DNA of 64,000 nucleotides from Lachnospiraceae bacterium (GTDB taxonomy: Bacteria; Bacillota; Clostridia; Lachnospirales; Lachnospiraceae), in NCBI GenBank assembly GCA_029071325.1, contig JAIEAP010000042.1, positions 1 through 64,000 on the forward strand, written 5' to 3'. A program made the position numbers and the translations under genes. This document shows, one piece after another, positions 44,942-53,582 of this stretch (positions within the stretch are counted from its first letter, which is position 1; each line of letters starts with the position of its first letter). Below the pieces are notes generated by a model. The model was not told where the DNA came from, did not search any database, and saw only the letters and a list, made by a program, of their open reading frames with translations.

Positions 44942-46201
44942 ATGGGAATGACAATGACACAGAAGATCCTGGCGGCCCACGCGGGACTGGACAGCGTTAA
45001 GGCTGGACAGCTTATCGAGTCGGATCTTGATCTTGTGCTGGGAAATGATATCACCTCTCCGGTGGCAATCCATGAGATGGATAAGATGAAGGTAGAAGGC
45101 GTGTTTGACAAGGATAAGATTGCTCTTGTGCTGGATCATTTTGTACCGAATAAGGATATCAAGTCTGCACAGCACTGCAAGTGCGTGCGGGAATTTGCCT
45201 GCAGGCATGAGATTTCCAACTATTTTGATGTGGGAGAGATGGGGATTGAGCATGCGCTGCTTCCGGAAAAAGGCCTGACCGTAGCGGGTGACGTGATCAT
45301 CGGAGCCGATTCCCACACATGTACCTATGGCGCTTTGGGGGCATTTTCCACCGGTGTGGGAAGTACCGACATGGCGGCAGGTATGGCAACGGGAAAGGCA
45401 TGGTTCAAGGTTCCCTCTGCCATTAAGTTTAACATTGTGGGCAAGCCTGCAAAATGGATCAGCGGCAAAGATATCATTTTGCATATCATCGGCATGATCG
45501 GTGTGGACGGTGCTCTGTACCGTTCCATGGAGTTTGTGGGAGACGGCATCGCATACCTGTCTATGGACGACCGTTTTACCATTGCCAATATGGCAATTGA
45601 AGCGGGCGGTAAGAACGGTATTTTCCCGGTAGACGATGCGGCAAAAAAATATATGGAAGAGCATTCCACCCGTCCGTATACGGTATATGAGGCGGATGAG
45701 GATGCTGAGTATGACGAGGAGTATACCATTGATCTTGGTAAGCTTCGTCCTACCGTGGCATTTCCGCACCTGCCGGAAAACACGAAGACCATTGACGAGG
45801 TGGGTGACATTGAGATACAGCAGGTAGTCATCGGCTCCTGTACCAACGGCAGGCTGGAGGACCTTCGGATCGCAGCAGAGCTCCTGGCCGGCAGAAAGGT
45901 AAAGAAAGGGGTTCGTGTGATCGTAATTCCGGCAACCCAGAAGATTTACCTGGATGCAATGGAAGCGGGCTATATCCGCACATTTATTGAAGCGGGCGCC
46001 ATTGTCAGCACACCTACCTGCGGTCCCTGTCTGGGCGGCTATATGGGTATCCTTGCCGAGAATGAACGCTGTGTGTCCACCACCAACCGCAATTTTGTGG
46101 GACGTATGGGACATGTGGATTCTGAGATCTATCTTGCGAGCCCTGCTGTGGCGGCTGCAAGTGCAATTACCGGCAGGATTTCCGGTCCGGATGAGATATA
46201 G
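44942..46201 (+). CDS. leuC: 3-isopropylmalate dehydratase large subunit
   Basis: A 419-residue aconitase-family protein of the short LeuC/HacA type. Fe-S ligands: '[13 protein letters not shown]' and '[14 protein letters not shown]'. Substrate-site parts: '[20 protein letters not shown]' and 'GKAWFKVP'. With leuD it isomerises 2- to 3-isopropylmalate in leucine synthesis. The RBS is AAGGAGG. leuA and leuB are not in the window. Confidence 0.95.
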   Translation: MGMTMTQKILAAHAGLDSVKAGQLIESDLDLVLGNDITSPVAIHEMDKMKVEGVFDKDKIALVLDHFVPNKDIKSAQHCKCVREFACRHEISNYFDVGEMGIEHALLPEKGLTVAGDVIIGADSHTCTYGALGAFSTGVGSTDMAAGMATGKAWFKVPSAIKFNIVGKPAKWISGKDIILHIIGMIGVDGALYRSMEFVGDGIAYLSMDDRFTIANMAIEAGGKNGIFPVDDAAKKYMEEHSTRPYTVYEADEDAEYDEEYTIDLGKLRPTVAFPHLPENTKTIDEVGDIEIQQVVIGSCTNGRLEDLRIAAELLAGRKVKKGVRVIVIPATQKIYLDAMEAGYIRTFIEAGAIVSTPTCGPCLGGYMGILAENERCVSTTNRNFVGRMGHVDSEIYLASPAVAAASAITGRISGPDEI

Positions 46202-46213
46202 GAGGTAACGAGA

Positions 46214-46702
46214 ATGAAAGCAGCATGTGGAAAAGTATTTCGATTTGGTGATAACGTAGATACCGACGTGATCATTCCGGCACGATATCTGAATTCCTCC
46301 GATCCTAAGGAACTGGCGCAGCATTGTATGGAGGATATTGACAAGGATTTCGTGAAGAATGTCCATGCAGGCGATATTATTGTAGCAGACAAGAATTTTG
46401 GCTGTGGTTCCTCCAGGGAGCATGCCCCCATTGCTATTAAGGCGGCTGGCGTCAGCTGTGTCATCGCAGAGACTTTTGCCCGTATTTTCTACCGCAACGC
46501 CATTAACATCGGTCTGCCCATCATTGAGTGCAAGGAAGCAGCGGCGGCCATTGAAGCGGGGGATGAAGTGGAAGTGAACTTCGATACCGGCGTGATCACC
46601 GATAAGACAAAAGGCATGAGTTTCCAGGGGCAGGCATTTCCACCCTTCATGCAGAAGATCATCGACTGCGAGGGATTGGTGAACTATATTAATCAGAAGT
46701 AA
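46214..46702 (+). CDS. leuD: 3-isopropylmalate dehydratase small subunit
   Basis: A 162-residue partner of LeuC. It shows '[19 protein letters not shown]' and '[20 protein letters not shown]', the standard swivelling-domain motifs. It follows leuC after 12 bases. Its 3' end overlaps the convergent AP2-domain gene by 14 bases, with no terminator between them. Confidence 0.96.
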   Translation: MKAACGKVFRFGDNVDTDVIIPARYLNSSDPKELAQHCMEDIDKDFVKNVHAGDIIVADKNFGCGSSREHAPIAIKAAGVSCVIAETFARIFYRNAINIGLPIIECKEAAAAIEAGDEVEVNFDTGVITDKTKGMSFQGQAFPPFMQKIIDCEGLVNYINQK

Positions 46703-47492
46703 GATTCCCAAGATACTCCATGTATTTTTTGGAAATCTTAAGCTTCGTGTAAATATCAGCATATTCTCTTCCGGATAGTTCTGTGAGATAATTCTGCTGA
46801 AAGTTTTTATTGATACCGGCGGCTTTTGCCAGATCAACAGCTTTGTTGTAGGCAATTGCCGCTTTTTCTTCGGTGGAATAGACACCGATGGAGAAGTTGC
46901 CGTTGATGTGGATGAATGCCTTATATTTAGGCACGCCGCGGCGCATGACTAAGGATACGCCCCGGAAGCGGTTCACTACAATAATATTCTGATAGCGGTA
47001 ATCGGTGATATCGCCGTTGGCAAAGCGGTAGTCTGTTCCGGGAACACCATAGGAACGGATGCCGTAGCGGGAGAGAATGCCGGTCTGCATGCCGTATTCA
47101 TTGACGAAGAGCCGGCCGCCCCGCCGGATGATCTTATGGCTGGAATAGAAGAACAGATCATCAATATCAAATTTGTATTCTAATTGCGGTTCCAGAAAAT
47201 ATACGAAATAATTCTGATACAGGTAGATCGGGTTTTTGATATATACGCAGTTGTCCCGGAAATTGAGAAGGGACACTGCTTTTTCGAAAGAGAGCGCACG
47301 GATATGAGAGGTATAATTTGCCAGCGTAATATGGTCGCGGGAAATAAGCGCCACACCTTCCCGGTATGCCTGATGTGCCTTGCGTTCCGTAGAAAAACTG
47401 CCCAGGCTGATATGCTTATCCCGGAAGGTCAGACTGGAGCGGTAATATGTCTTGCCGTTTTTATAGGTGGCAGTATATACGCCTGGAAGCAT
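46689..47492 (-). CDS. AP2-like DNA-binding protein with a degenerate HNH-like middle
   Basis: A 267-residue protein. Start 47492 follows AAAGGCGG on the minus strand. Two AP2/ERF-like modules are visible: residues ~5-48 ('[18 protein letters not shown]', '[16 protein letters not shown]') and ~200-250 ('[20 protein letters not shown]', '[17 protein letters not shown]'). Both have the three-strand plus helix pattern ending in LGxFxTxxxAxxAY. Between them '[20 protein letters not shown]' resembles the second half of an HNH nuclease motif (GNxxDxRxxNL) with the histidines lost. AP2-HNH proteins are known homing-type endonucleases; this looks like a nuclease-dead DNA binder. Its promoter overlaps a divergent one for a structured RNA. 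Confidence 0.7.
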   Translation of the reverse strand: MLPGVYTATYKNGKTYYRSSLTFRDKHISLGSFSTERKAHQAYREGVALISRDHITLANYTSHIRALSFEKAVSLLNFRDNCVYIKNPIYLYQNYFVYFLEPQLEYKFDIDDLFFYSSHKIIRRGGRLFVNEYGMQTGILSRYGIRSYGVPGTDYRFANGDITDYRYQNIIVVNRFRGVSLVMRRGVPKYKAFIHINGNFSIGVYSTEEKAAIAYNKAVDLAKAAGINKNFQQNYLTELSGREYADIYTKLKISKKYMEYLGNLTSD

Positions 47493-47586
47493 GATGTTTC
47501 CGCCTTTCATGACAGCATAGTGCGGCAGCCGGAAAATCGTGCGCAAAGCTGTTTCACACAGAATTGGTCTGTCTGCCGCCAGGTAA

Positions 47587-47615
47587 AGTATAGCACTTTT
47601 TCATTGACAGGACAA
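47587..47615 (-). promoter_or_regulatory. Minus-strand promoter of the AP2-like gene
   Basis: On the minus strand: TTGTCC (47615-47610), a 17-bp spacer ending in TGC, TATACT (47592-47587). The -35 region overlaps the plus-strand promoter at 47604-47632. Confidence 0.7.
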
Positions 47616-47632
47616 CCGCTGTTCTTTATAAT
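47604..47632 (+). promoter_or_regulatory. Perfect-consensus sigma-A promoter, divergent from the AP2-like gene
   Basis: TTGACA (47604-47609), a 17-bp spacer, TATAAT (47627-47632): both boxes match consensus at 12 of 12 positions. The predicted start (~47639) falls at the 5' end of a closed RNA structure. Confidence 0.88.
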
Positions 47633-47638
47633 AGGCAA

Positions 47639-47793
47639 TAAGTTCAGCTATCGCCTGCATTGCGGGACAGATCATGCTTGCATGAATATGCACGCAATGC
47701 AGGTGATAAGCGGAGCGCCCGTTTTGAGCAAAGTTAGCTGCGAAGCAGTGGGAAAGCACCGGAGGTGCCTTTGCGAAGGGCGCTGGCTGAACG
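47639..47793 (+). ncRNA. Candidate structured RNA, multibranched, ~150 nt
   Basis: All stems nest. P1: GTTCAGC (47642-47648) with GCTGAAC (47786-47792). P2: TATCGCCTGCATTGCG (47649-47664) with CGCAATGCAGGTGATA (47693-47708), 16 pairs including one G-U. P3: AGCGCCC (47714-47720) with GGGCGCT (47778-47784). P3b: GCAAAG (47728-47733) with CTTTGC (47769-47774). Inside are two hairpins, CTGC-GAA-GCAG (47738-47748) and GCACC-GGA-GGTGC (47756-47768). It does not match T-box, TPP, lysine, SAM, c-di-GMP, SRP, RNase P or tmRNA patterns that I know. There is no clear terminator before thrC (47848), so it may be a thrC leader or a processed RNA. A dispersed palindromic repeat is the main alternative. Confidence 0.6.
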
Positions 47794-47847
47794 GTCACAT
47801 ATGATAGAAAAAATTATAACAGTTCATAGCAAAAGAGGTAGAAAAGT

Positions 47848-49335
47848 ATGCAGTTATTTTATAAGAGTACCAGAAATGACAGTGAGAGAGTGACAGCTTC
47901 TCAGGCAATCCTTCAGGGGCTTGCACCGGACGGCGGACTGTACATGCCGGAGACTATTCCGGCTCTGGATATAGATATGGATGTTCTGGCTAAAATGGAT
48001 TATCAGGAAATGGCATATGAGGTAATGAAGCTGTTCCTGACAGATTTTACAGAAGAGGAGCTGAAAGAGTGCATTGGCAGCGCCTACGATTCCAAGTTTG
48101 ATACGGAGGAAATTGCTCCGCTGGTGGATGCGGATCATGCGTATTATCTGGAACTGTTTCACGGCGCAACCATTGCTTTTAAGGACATGGCGCTGTCAAT
48201 CCTTCCGTACCTGATGACGACGGCTGCGAAGAAGAATCATGTCAAGAATGATATTGTGATCTTGACAGCGACCTCCGGCGATACGGGAAAGGCTGCAATG
48301 GCAGGTTTTGCGGACGTACCGGGGACGAAGATCATCGTGTTTTATCCCAAGAACGGCGTCAGCCCTATTCAGGAGCGTCAGATGGTGACACAGCGGGGGG
48401 AGAATACCTTCGTAGTGGGGATTCATGGCAATTTTGATCAGGCCCAGACCGGTGTAAAGCAGATGTTTGGGGATGAGGCGCTGGCTGCACGGCTGGATGC
48501 AGCGGGTTATCAGTTTTCTTCCGCAAACTCTATCAATATCGGACGTCTGGTGCCACAAATTGTATATTATGTATATGCTTATGCAAAATTATATGAAAAT
48601 GGAGCAATTTCAAAAGGCGAGAAGATTAATGTAGTGGTTCCCACGGGTAATTTCGGTAATATTCTTGCTGCGTACATTGCCAAGAATATGGGACTTCCTG
48701 TGGATAAGCTGATCTGTGCTTCCAACGAGAACAAAGTACTGTTTGATTTCTTCCGGACAGGGGTATATGATAAGAACCGTGAGTTTGTGCTGACATCTTC
48801 CCCGTCCATGGATATATTGATCTCCAGCAACCTGGAACGCCTGATTTACCGCATTGCAGGCAATGATGCCAAGAAGAATGCCCGGTTGATGGAACAGTTG
48901 GTGCAGGAGGGCAAATATGAGGTTACCGACGATATGAGAGCAAGGCTCACAGATTTTTACGGTAATTATGCTACCGAAGAAGAGACGGCGGAGACAATCC
49001 GAGACCTCTATGATAAAACAGGATATGTGATTGATACCCATACTGCCGTGGCATCCTGTGTATACCAAAACTATGTGAAGGAGACCGGTGATCAGACGAA
49101 GTCCGTGATTGCTTCCACTGCAAGTCCCTTTAAGTTTACAAGAAGTGTGATGAATGCCATTGACACAAAATATGATGCCATGACAGATTTTGAGCTGGTG
49201 GATGAATTGAGCAGAATCGCCAATGTAGCTGTTCCTCAGGCAATTGAGGATATCAGAAGCGCTCAGGTTCGCCATGAAACAGAATGTGAAGTGGAGGAAA
49301 TGCCTCAGGTAGTGGAGAAATTTCTGGGAATTTAA
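47848..49335 (+). CDS. thrC: Threonine synthase
   Basis: A 495-residue PLP enzyme that converts O-phosphohomoserine to threonine. It belongs to the long (clade 2-like) ThrC form: 'YKSTRNDSERVTASQAILQG', 'LFHGATIAFKDMALSILP' (PLP lysine in FKDMA), 'TATSGDTGKAAMAGF', 'SSANSINIGRLVPQIVYYVY' and 'VPTGNFGNILAAYIAK'. The upstream 300 bases hold the structured RNA and no T-box. Confidence 0.96.
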   Translation: MQLFYKSTRNDSERVTASQAILQGLAPDGGLYMPETIPALDIDMDVLAKMDYQEMAYEVMKLFLTDFTEEELKECIGSAYDSKFDTEEIAPLVDADHAYYLELFHGATIAFKDMALSILPYLMTTAAKKNHVKNDIVILTATSGDTGKAAMAGFADVPGTKIIVFYPKNGVSPIQERQMVTQRGENTFVVGIHGNFDQAQTGVKQMFGDEALAARLDAAGYQFSSANSINIGRLVPQIVYYVYAYAKLYENGAISKGEKINVVVPTGNFGNILAAYIAKNMGLPVDKLICASNENKVLFDFFRTGVYDKNREFVLTSSPSMDILISSNLERLIYRIAGNDAKKNARLMEQLVQEGKYEVTDDMRARLTDFYGNYATEEETAETIRDLYDKTGYVIDTHTAVASCVYQNYVKETGDQTKSVIASTASPFKFTRSVMNAIDTKYDAMTDFELVDELSRIANVAVPQAIEDIRSAQVRHETECEVEEMPQVVEKFLGI

Positions 49336-49364
49336 ATCGGCAGATTAGAATGAAGCGTATATAA

Positions 49365-49398
49365 AAAACCGGCGTTCCAGTTTGGAATGCCGGTTTTT
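49365..49398. terminator. Bidirectional terminator between thrC and the convergent CheX-like gene
   Basis: AAAACCGGCGTTCCA (49365-49379), loop GTT, TGGAATGCCGGTTTT (49383-49397), flanked by A-run and T-run. Confidence 0.9.
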
Positions 49399-49411
49399 GA
49401 ATGGTCAAATC

Positions 49412-50293
49412 TTACAGCTGTAACAGGAAGTTCACCGTCCCGAAGGGGAAGATGATTGGGAATACATAAGTTTTGTCCTCGCTGCTAAGCGTTTCTTCCT
49501 GATGTACCATGGGAGGGAACAGGTTCAATTCAATAGAGTGCTCATTGGACATATTGACATTGAACAGTCCGTTATGCAGGTTCAGGAAATCCTCCAGCGC
49601 AGCTCCTACATACTCGTCAAATTCGGTAAAGGTCTCTTTGGCATAGCGGGATGCAAAACCAATCGCAGTGTTGGCGCTTAAATCAACGCCGGAATTGAGA
49701 TTGAACAGTCCTTCAATCTTCTGGGTTACACAGTAGTTCGTGAGATATTCGCTTTTCAGAACGGGATTCAACGGAGTAAAATCCTTACCAATAAAGCGTA
49801 CGATATTGTTGAACAGAAGATTCAGATATGCAACCACTTTATCGGATACATCGGAATCATCAATAGAAAATGCACGCTGAATCAGCTTGTCAACCATATC
49901 CTTCTGCTCATTGGCAGCATCCAGATTGGCGATTTCATTGCTACTCTGATATTCCTGCAGCAGATCTTCAAATTCTGTATTGGTTAGGAGACCATCCTCG
50001 ATCAGAATCTGACCCAACAGCAGATAATCCGGTTTCTGTGCGGAGAGAAGTTCGTCTACCTGATCCTTGGTAAGAAAACCGTTCTCAACAGCCAGCTCGC
50101 CGAATTTCTTGTCCTGATGTGTCTGCATAATAACAATGCGGTCCACATCTGCAGCAGTCAGAAGACCGGCATGAATAGCAAGAGTTCCAAGCTTCAGATA
50201 GGTGGAGGACTGCTTCTGGAGAGCATCTACCAGCTTATCGGCAGGTACGGCACCTTTGCTTAAGAGGAAATTCCCAAAAAACTGTGTGTACAT
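49412..50293 (-). CDS. T2SSE_N-like repeat protein with CheX-like C-terminal domain
   Basis: A 293-residue soluble protein; AAAGGAGC precedes the start on the minus strand. Residues ~5-115 contain three copies of a ~33-residue helical unit with the pattern LGxLxxxxGLLTxxxxDxxxxxQ, as in 'LGTLAIHAGLLTAADVDRIV', 'FGELAVENGFLTKDQVDELL' and 'LGQILIEDGLLTNTEFEDLL'. This is the style of PilB/GspE N-terminal (MshEN) domains. Residues ~150-293 look like a CheX/CheC-type domain ('NTAIGFASRYAKETFTEFDE', 'ALEDFLNLHNGLFNVNMS'), with D-F-L-N where CheX has ExxN. It is followed after three bases by a receiver gene, its probable substrate or partner. Confidence 0.65.
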   Translation of the reverse strand: MYTQFFGNFLLSKGAVPADKLVDALQKQSSTYLKLGTLAIHAGLLTAADVDRIVIMQTHQDKKFGELAVENGFLTKDQVDELLSAQKPDYLLLGQILIEDGLLTNTEFEDLLQEYQSSNEIANLDAANEQKDMVDKLIQRAFSIDDSDVSDKVVAYLNLLFNNIVRFIGKDFTPLNPVLKSEYLTNYCVTQKIEGLFNLNSGVDLSANTAIGFASRYAKETFTEFDEYVGAALEDFLNLHNGLFNVNMSNEHSIELNLFPPMVHQEETLSSEDKTYVFPIIFPFGTVNFLLQL

Positions 50294-50296
50294 ATA

Positions 50297-50674
50297 TTAG
50301 CTCCTTTCAAAATGGTTCATTAAAATTTTCTCGATCTGCTCTACATTCAAAGGTTTCTGGACAAAATCCTTAGCACCTGCCTCTATGGCATTGCGAAGCT
50401 GTCCCTGAGTACCCACTGAGGATACGATGATGATAACAGCATTGGGATCTACCTCTATAATTTCTTTGACAGCAGCAATTCCGTCTTTAATCGGCATAAC
50501 AATATCTAGGAATACGACATCCGGCTTCTCGGCTTTGAACATGTCAATGGCCTCCTGCCCATTCTTAGCTTCTACAAAAGTAGAACCGCCAAACTGGGCG
50601 ATGACATCTTTCAACTGCTTTCTTGCAAGGGCTGAGTCGTCGCCGATTAGAATTTTTGCTTCGTCTAATTTCAT
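50297..50674 (-). CDS. CheY-like single-domain response regulator
   Basis: A 125-residue receiver with 'ILIGDDSALARKQL' (one acidic pair residue pair is 'DD'), phospho-Asp in 'VVFLDIVMPIKDGIAA', Ser in 'IIVSSVGTQ' and Lys in 'FVQKPLNVEQIEK'. GGAGGG precedes the ATG. It is the first gene of a two-gene unit with the CheX-like fusion; together they look like a receiver and its phosphatase or scaffold. No kinase is adjacent, so the CheA at 12.5 kb or the sensor kinase may feed it. Confidence 0.9.
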   Translation of the reverse strand: MKLDEAKILIGDDSALARKQLKDVIAQFGGSTFVEAKNGQEAIDMFKAEKPDVVFLDIVMPIKDGIAAVKEIIEVDPNAVIIIVSSVGTQGQLRNAIEAGAKDFVQKPLNVEQIEKILMNHFERS

Positions 50675-50719
50675 AGTATAATCCCTCCAAAATGTATTTG
50701 AATTGTAAAATATACTAAT

Positions 50720-50748
50720 ATTCTACAATAACTATAAAAAAGTTTCAA
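50720..50748 (-). promoter_or_regulatory. Minus-strand sigma-A promoter of the receiver-CheX-like unit
   Basis: On the minus strand: TTGAAA (50748-50743), a 17-bp spacer, TAGAAT (50725-50720). Confidence 0.75.
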
Positions 50749-50799
50749 TGAAAAGTTTCGAGAATTTTTGTCAGTTTTGTTATTTATTCACAGTTATGA

Positions 50800-52164
50800 T
50801 CAGCGTTCATCCATGGGCAGATAGGAGCGGCGTTCGCAGATATTGCGGTAAGCAGGACGCATGATCTTACCGTTGTGGGACAGCTCCTCCAGCCGGTGGG
50901 CGCTCCATCCGGCAATTCTGGCAATGGCAAAGATCGGTGTATACAGTTCCAGCGGAAGTCCCAGCATATCGTATACAAAGCCGCTGAAGAAGTCTACGTT
51001 GGGGCTGACGCCTTTGTAGATTTTACGCTCCCTGGCGATGATCTTGGGGGCAAGGCGTTCCACCAGGGCATAGAGTGCAAATTCTTTCTCATACCCTTTT
51101 TCCTCAGACAGACGTTCCACAAAGCTGCGGAAAATAACAGCACGAGGGTCAGACAACGAATATACGGCGTGCCCCATACCGTAAATAAGCCCTGCATGGT
51201 CAAATGCCTCTTTGTGGAGCAGAGCCGTCAGATAATTGCCTACCTCCTCTTCGTCCGTCCAGTCCTTTAATGTAGCCTTCATATCCTGGAACATTTTTAC
51301 AACTTTAATATTGGCGCCTCCGTGTTTGGGTCCTTTCAGAGAACCTAAGGATGCCGCGATCACAGAATAGGTATCGGTTCCGGAAGAGGATACCAGATGA
51401 TTGGTGAAGGTTGAGTTGTTGCCGCCTCCGTGTTCCATATGTAAGATCAGGGCAATATCCAGAAGCTTTGCCTCCAGAGGGGTATAACTGCTGTCAGGCC
51501 GTAGAATATGCAGGATCGTCTCAGCGGTGGATAATTCCGCCGGCGGTGTGTGGATGAACAGGCTGGCGCCATCATGATAATGGCGGTATGCCTGATAGCC
51601 ATATACCGATAACAGCGGAAACAGGCTGATGAGCTGGAGGCACTGGCGCAGTACATTGGGCAGTGAGATGTCATCTGCCTTGTCATCATAGGAGTACAGC
51701 GTCAAAACGCTCCTTGCCAGAGTGTTCATCATATCCTTGCTGGGGGCTTTCATAATAATGTCGCGCACGAAGCTGGTGGGCAGACTGCGGTAGTCAGATA
51801 ACAGGGCAGAGAACTGACTCAGCTGATCGTGAGTGGGAAGTTCGCCAAATAAGAGCAGATATGTACATTCCTCAAAACCGAAGTGGCTGTCAGGCTTGAG
51901 ACCGCGGACCAGATCCTGTACATTGTAGCCACGGTAGAAGAGCTCGCCTTCGGCAGGTACGCTCTCTCCGTTGACAACTTTGGTGGAACAGATCTCGGAA
52001 ATATTGGTCAGACCTACCAGAACACCTTTGCCGTTCACGTCTCGCAACCCGCGCTTGACATCATATTTTACATATAAATCAGACGGGATCACGGAGGAGC
52101 TATAACTTCGTTTTGCCAGCTCCACGATCTCAGGGGTGATTTCAGAAAACATGTTATTGGTCAT
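50800..52164 (-). CDS. Citrate synthase (citrate/2-methylcitrate synthase family)
   Basis: A 454-residue enzyme. Start 52164 follows AAGGAGAG; the ORF-track start adds seven residues. Motifs: 'HMEHGGGNNSTFTNHLVSSS' (active-site His), 'SLGSLKGPKHGGANIKVV', 'GMGHAVYSLSDPRA' (second His) and 'VDFFSGFVYDMLGLP' (catalytic Asp region). It joins acetyl-CoA and oxaloacetate. No aconitase or isocitrate dehydrogenase lies beside it, consistent with a biosynthetic role toward glutamate in an anaerobe. Confidence 0.93.
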   Translation of the reverse strand: MTNNMFSEITPEIVELAKRSYSSSVIPSDLYVKYDVKRGLRDVNGKGVLVGLTNISEICSTKVVNGESVPAEGELFYRGYNVQDLVRGLKPDSHFGFEECTYLLLFGELPTHDQLSQFSALLSDYRSLPTSFVRDIIMKAPSKDMMNTLARSVLTLYSYDDKADDISLPNVLRQCLQLISLFPLLSVYGYQAYRHYHDGASLFIHTPPAELSTAETILHILRPDSSYTPLEAKLLDIALILHMEHGGGNNSTFTNHLVSSSGTDTYSVIAASLGSLKGPKHGGANIKVVKMFQDMKATLKDWTDEEEVGNYLTALLHKEAFDHAGLIYGMGHAVYSLSDPRAVIFRSFVERLSEEKGYEKEFALYALVERLAPKIIARERKIYKGVSPNVDFFSGFVYDMLGLPLELYTPIFAIARIAGWSAHRLEELSHNGKIMRPAYRNICERRSYLPMDER

Positions 52165-52418
52165 AAAACTCTCCTTTTCTTGCAATATAAATCTATGTTA
52201 CCATACCTAAAGGAGGTAAAACAAGAACAATTGGTAGATTTCAACAAAAATTTAAGATTTATTTATACAAATTTTATATTTACAAAAGAGGCAGAAACGG
52301 GTAAAACAGGCTGGATTCCTGCTGCGGGATATACTAAAATAGAACTGTTCAGAGCAGTTACATACAATATATGCATTGCAAAAGCTTACAAGAATATGGA
52401 CAAAGGAAGTGTGACAGA
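52165..52418. other. 254-bp divergent gap between citrate synthase and deoC
   Basis: AT-rich, no ORF with an RBS. On the minus strand TTGTTT, 18 bp, TAACAT is a weak promoter candidate for citrate synthase. On the plus strand TACAAT (52363-52368) could be a -10 for deoC, but no fitting -35 is visible. No hairpin or riboswitch was recognised. Confidence 0.4.
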
Positions 52419-53066
52419 ATGAAAAAGGAAACGATTTATGGGTATGTGGATCATACTGCATTAAAACCCACGACTACATGGGAGGAAATTGAAAAGCTGT
52501 GCCGGGAGGCGCTGAAATACAAAACGGCGTCTGTGTGTATTCCCAGCTGTTATGTGAAGCGTGCGAAGGAATCCTTTGGGGATGCGCTTACCGTGTGTAC
52601 GGTAGTCGGTTTCCCGCTGGGTTATTGCAGCATGGAGGCGAAGGTGCAGGAGACGAGGCAGGCACTGGCGGATGGGGCAGATGAGATCGATATGGTGATC
52701 AATATCACGGATGTTAAGAATGGCAGTTATCAGCAGGTGGAGCGGGAAATCGCGGCGCTGAAAGAACTGACGGGGGATAAGATACTCAAGGTCATTATTG
52801 AGACCTGTTATCTCACCCGGGAGGAAAAAATTGCCATGTGCCATGCAGTGACAGAGGCCGGAGCGGATTTTATCAAGACTTCCACCGGTTTTGGAACGGG
52901 AGGCGCTTCTATGGAGGATGTGATCCTGATGAGAGAGCACATCGGACCTGGCGTGCGCATCAAGGCGGCGGGAGGCATCCGCACAAGAGAGGATATGGAA
53001 GCTTATATCGAAGCAGGCTGTGCAAGACTTGGAACAAGCGCGGCAGTGGATATATTGGAGGGATGA
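52419..53066 (+). CDS. deoC: Deoxyribose-phosphate aldolase
   Basis: A 215-residue class I aldolase that splits deoxyribose 5-phosphate. Start 52419 follows AAAGGAAG; the ORF track adds 16 residues. Motifs: 'YVDHTALKPTTTWEEI', 'VVGFPLGYCSMEAKV', 'KVIIETCYLTREEK', the Schiff-base lysine in 'DFIKTSTGFGTGGA' and 'RIKAAGGIRT'. The cytidine deaminase gene follows after seven bases: pyrimidine nucleoside salvage. Confidence 0.96.
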   Translation: MKKETIYGYVDHTALKPTTTWEEIEKLCREALKYKTASVCIPSCYVKRAKESFGDALTVCTVVGFPLGYCSMEAKVQETRQALADGADEIDMVINITDVKNGSYQQVEREIAALKELTGDKILKVIIETCYLTREEKIAMCHAVTEAGADFIKTSTGFGTGGASMEDVILMREHIGPGVRIKAAGGIRTREDMEAYIEAGCARLGTSAAVDILEG

Positions 53067-53073
53067 ACGGCAG

Positions 53074-53496
53074 ATGACAGATATGGAATTGCTGGCAAGA
53101 GCCAAAGAGGCAAAAAACTTTTCTTACGCACCGTATTCCGGTTTTCATGTGGGCGCGGCGCTGCTGTGTGAGGACGGAAGCGTCTATACCGGCTGTAATA
53201 TAGAGAATGCAGCGTACAGCCCCACCAACTGCGCAGAGCGAACGGCGCTTTTTAAAGCGGTATCCGAAGGGAAACGCGGGTTTGCTGCCATAGCGGTGGT
53301 GGGAGACCGGGGGGAGCGCGTGACGCCCTGCGGTGTGTGCAGGCAGGCGCTGGCGGAATTCGTGGAGCCGGACCGGTTTCGGATCGTGATGGAGGACGGC
53401 AGAGGAGGCGCGTGGTCTGCGTATCTGAAAGAATTGCTTCCGTATGCGTTCACACCGGACAATTTGAAAAGCGTATCTGCTACAAAAAAAGATTGA
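53074..53496 (+). CDS. cdd: Cytidine deaminase
   Basis: A 140-residue zinc enzyme of the homotetrameric type. Zinc and catalytic motif 'TNCAERTALFKAVSEG' (C-A-E) and 'PCGVCRQAL' (PCxxC). Start 53074 has GGAGGG upstream at a ten-base spacing. The -35 box of pckA overlaps its last codons. Confidence 0.95.
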   Translation: MTDMELLARAKEAKNFSYAPYSGFHVGAALLCEDGSVYTGCNIENAAYSPTNCAERTALFKAVSEGKRGFAAIAVVGDRGERVTPCGVCRQALAEFVEPDRFRIVMEDGRGGAWSAYLKELLPYAFTPDNLKSVSATKKD

Positions 53497-53520
53497 CAAA
53501 AAAATAACATAGTGTATATT
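53493..53520 (+). promoter_or_regulatory. Sigma-A promoter of pckA
   Basis: TTGACA (53493-53498, overlapping the cdd stop), a 16-bp spacer, TATATT (53515-53520). Confidence 0.7.
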
Positions 53521-53582
53521 GATAGTTAGTGTATTTTTAAAGGTACAATGTAATTTGCATATAGGTATGAAGGAGGAAAAGA

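Noticed and set aside
47639-47793. T-box or known amino-acid riboswitch before thrC
   Set aside because: The AGGGTGGTACCGCGG T-box sequence is absent, no terminator follows, and no known riboswitch core was recognised.
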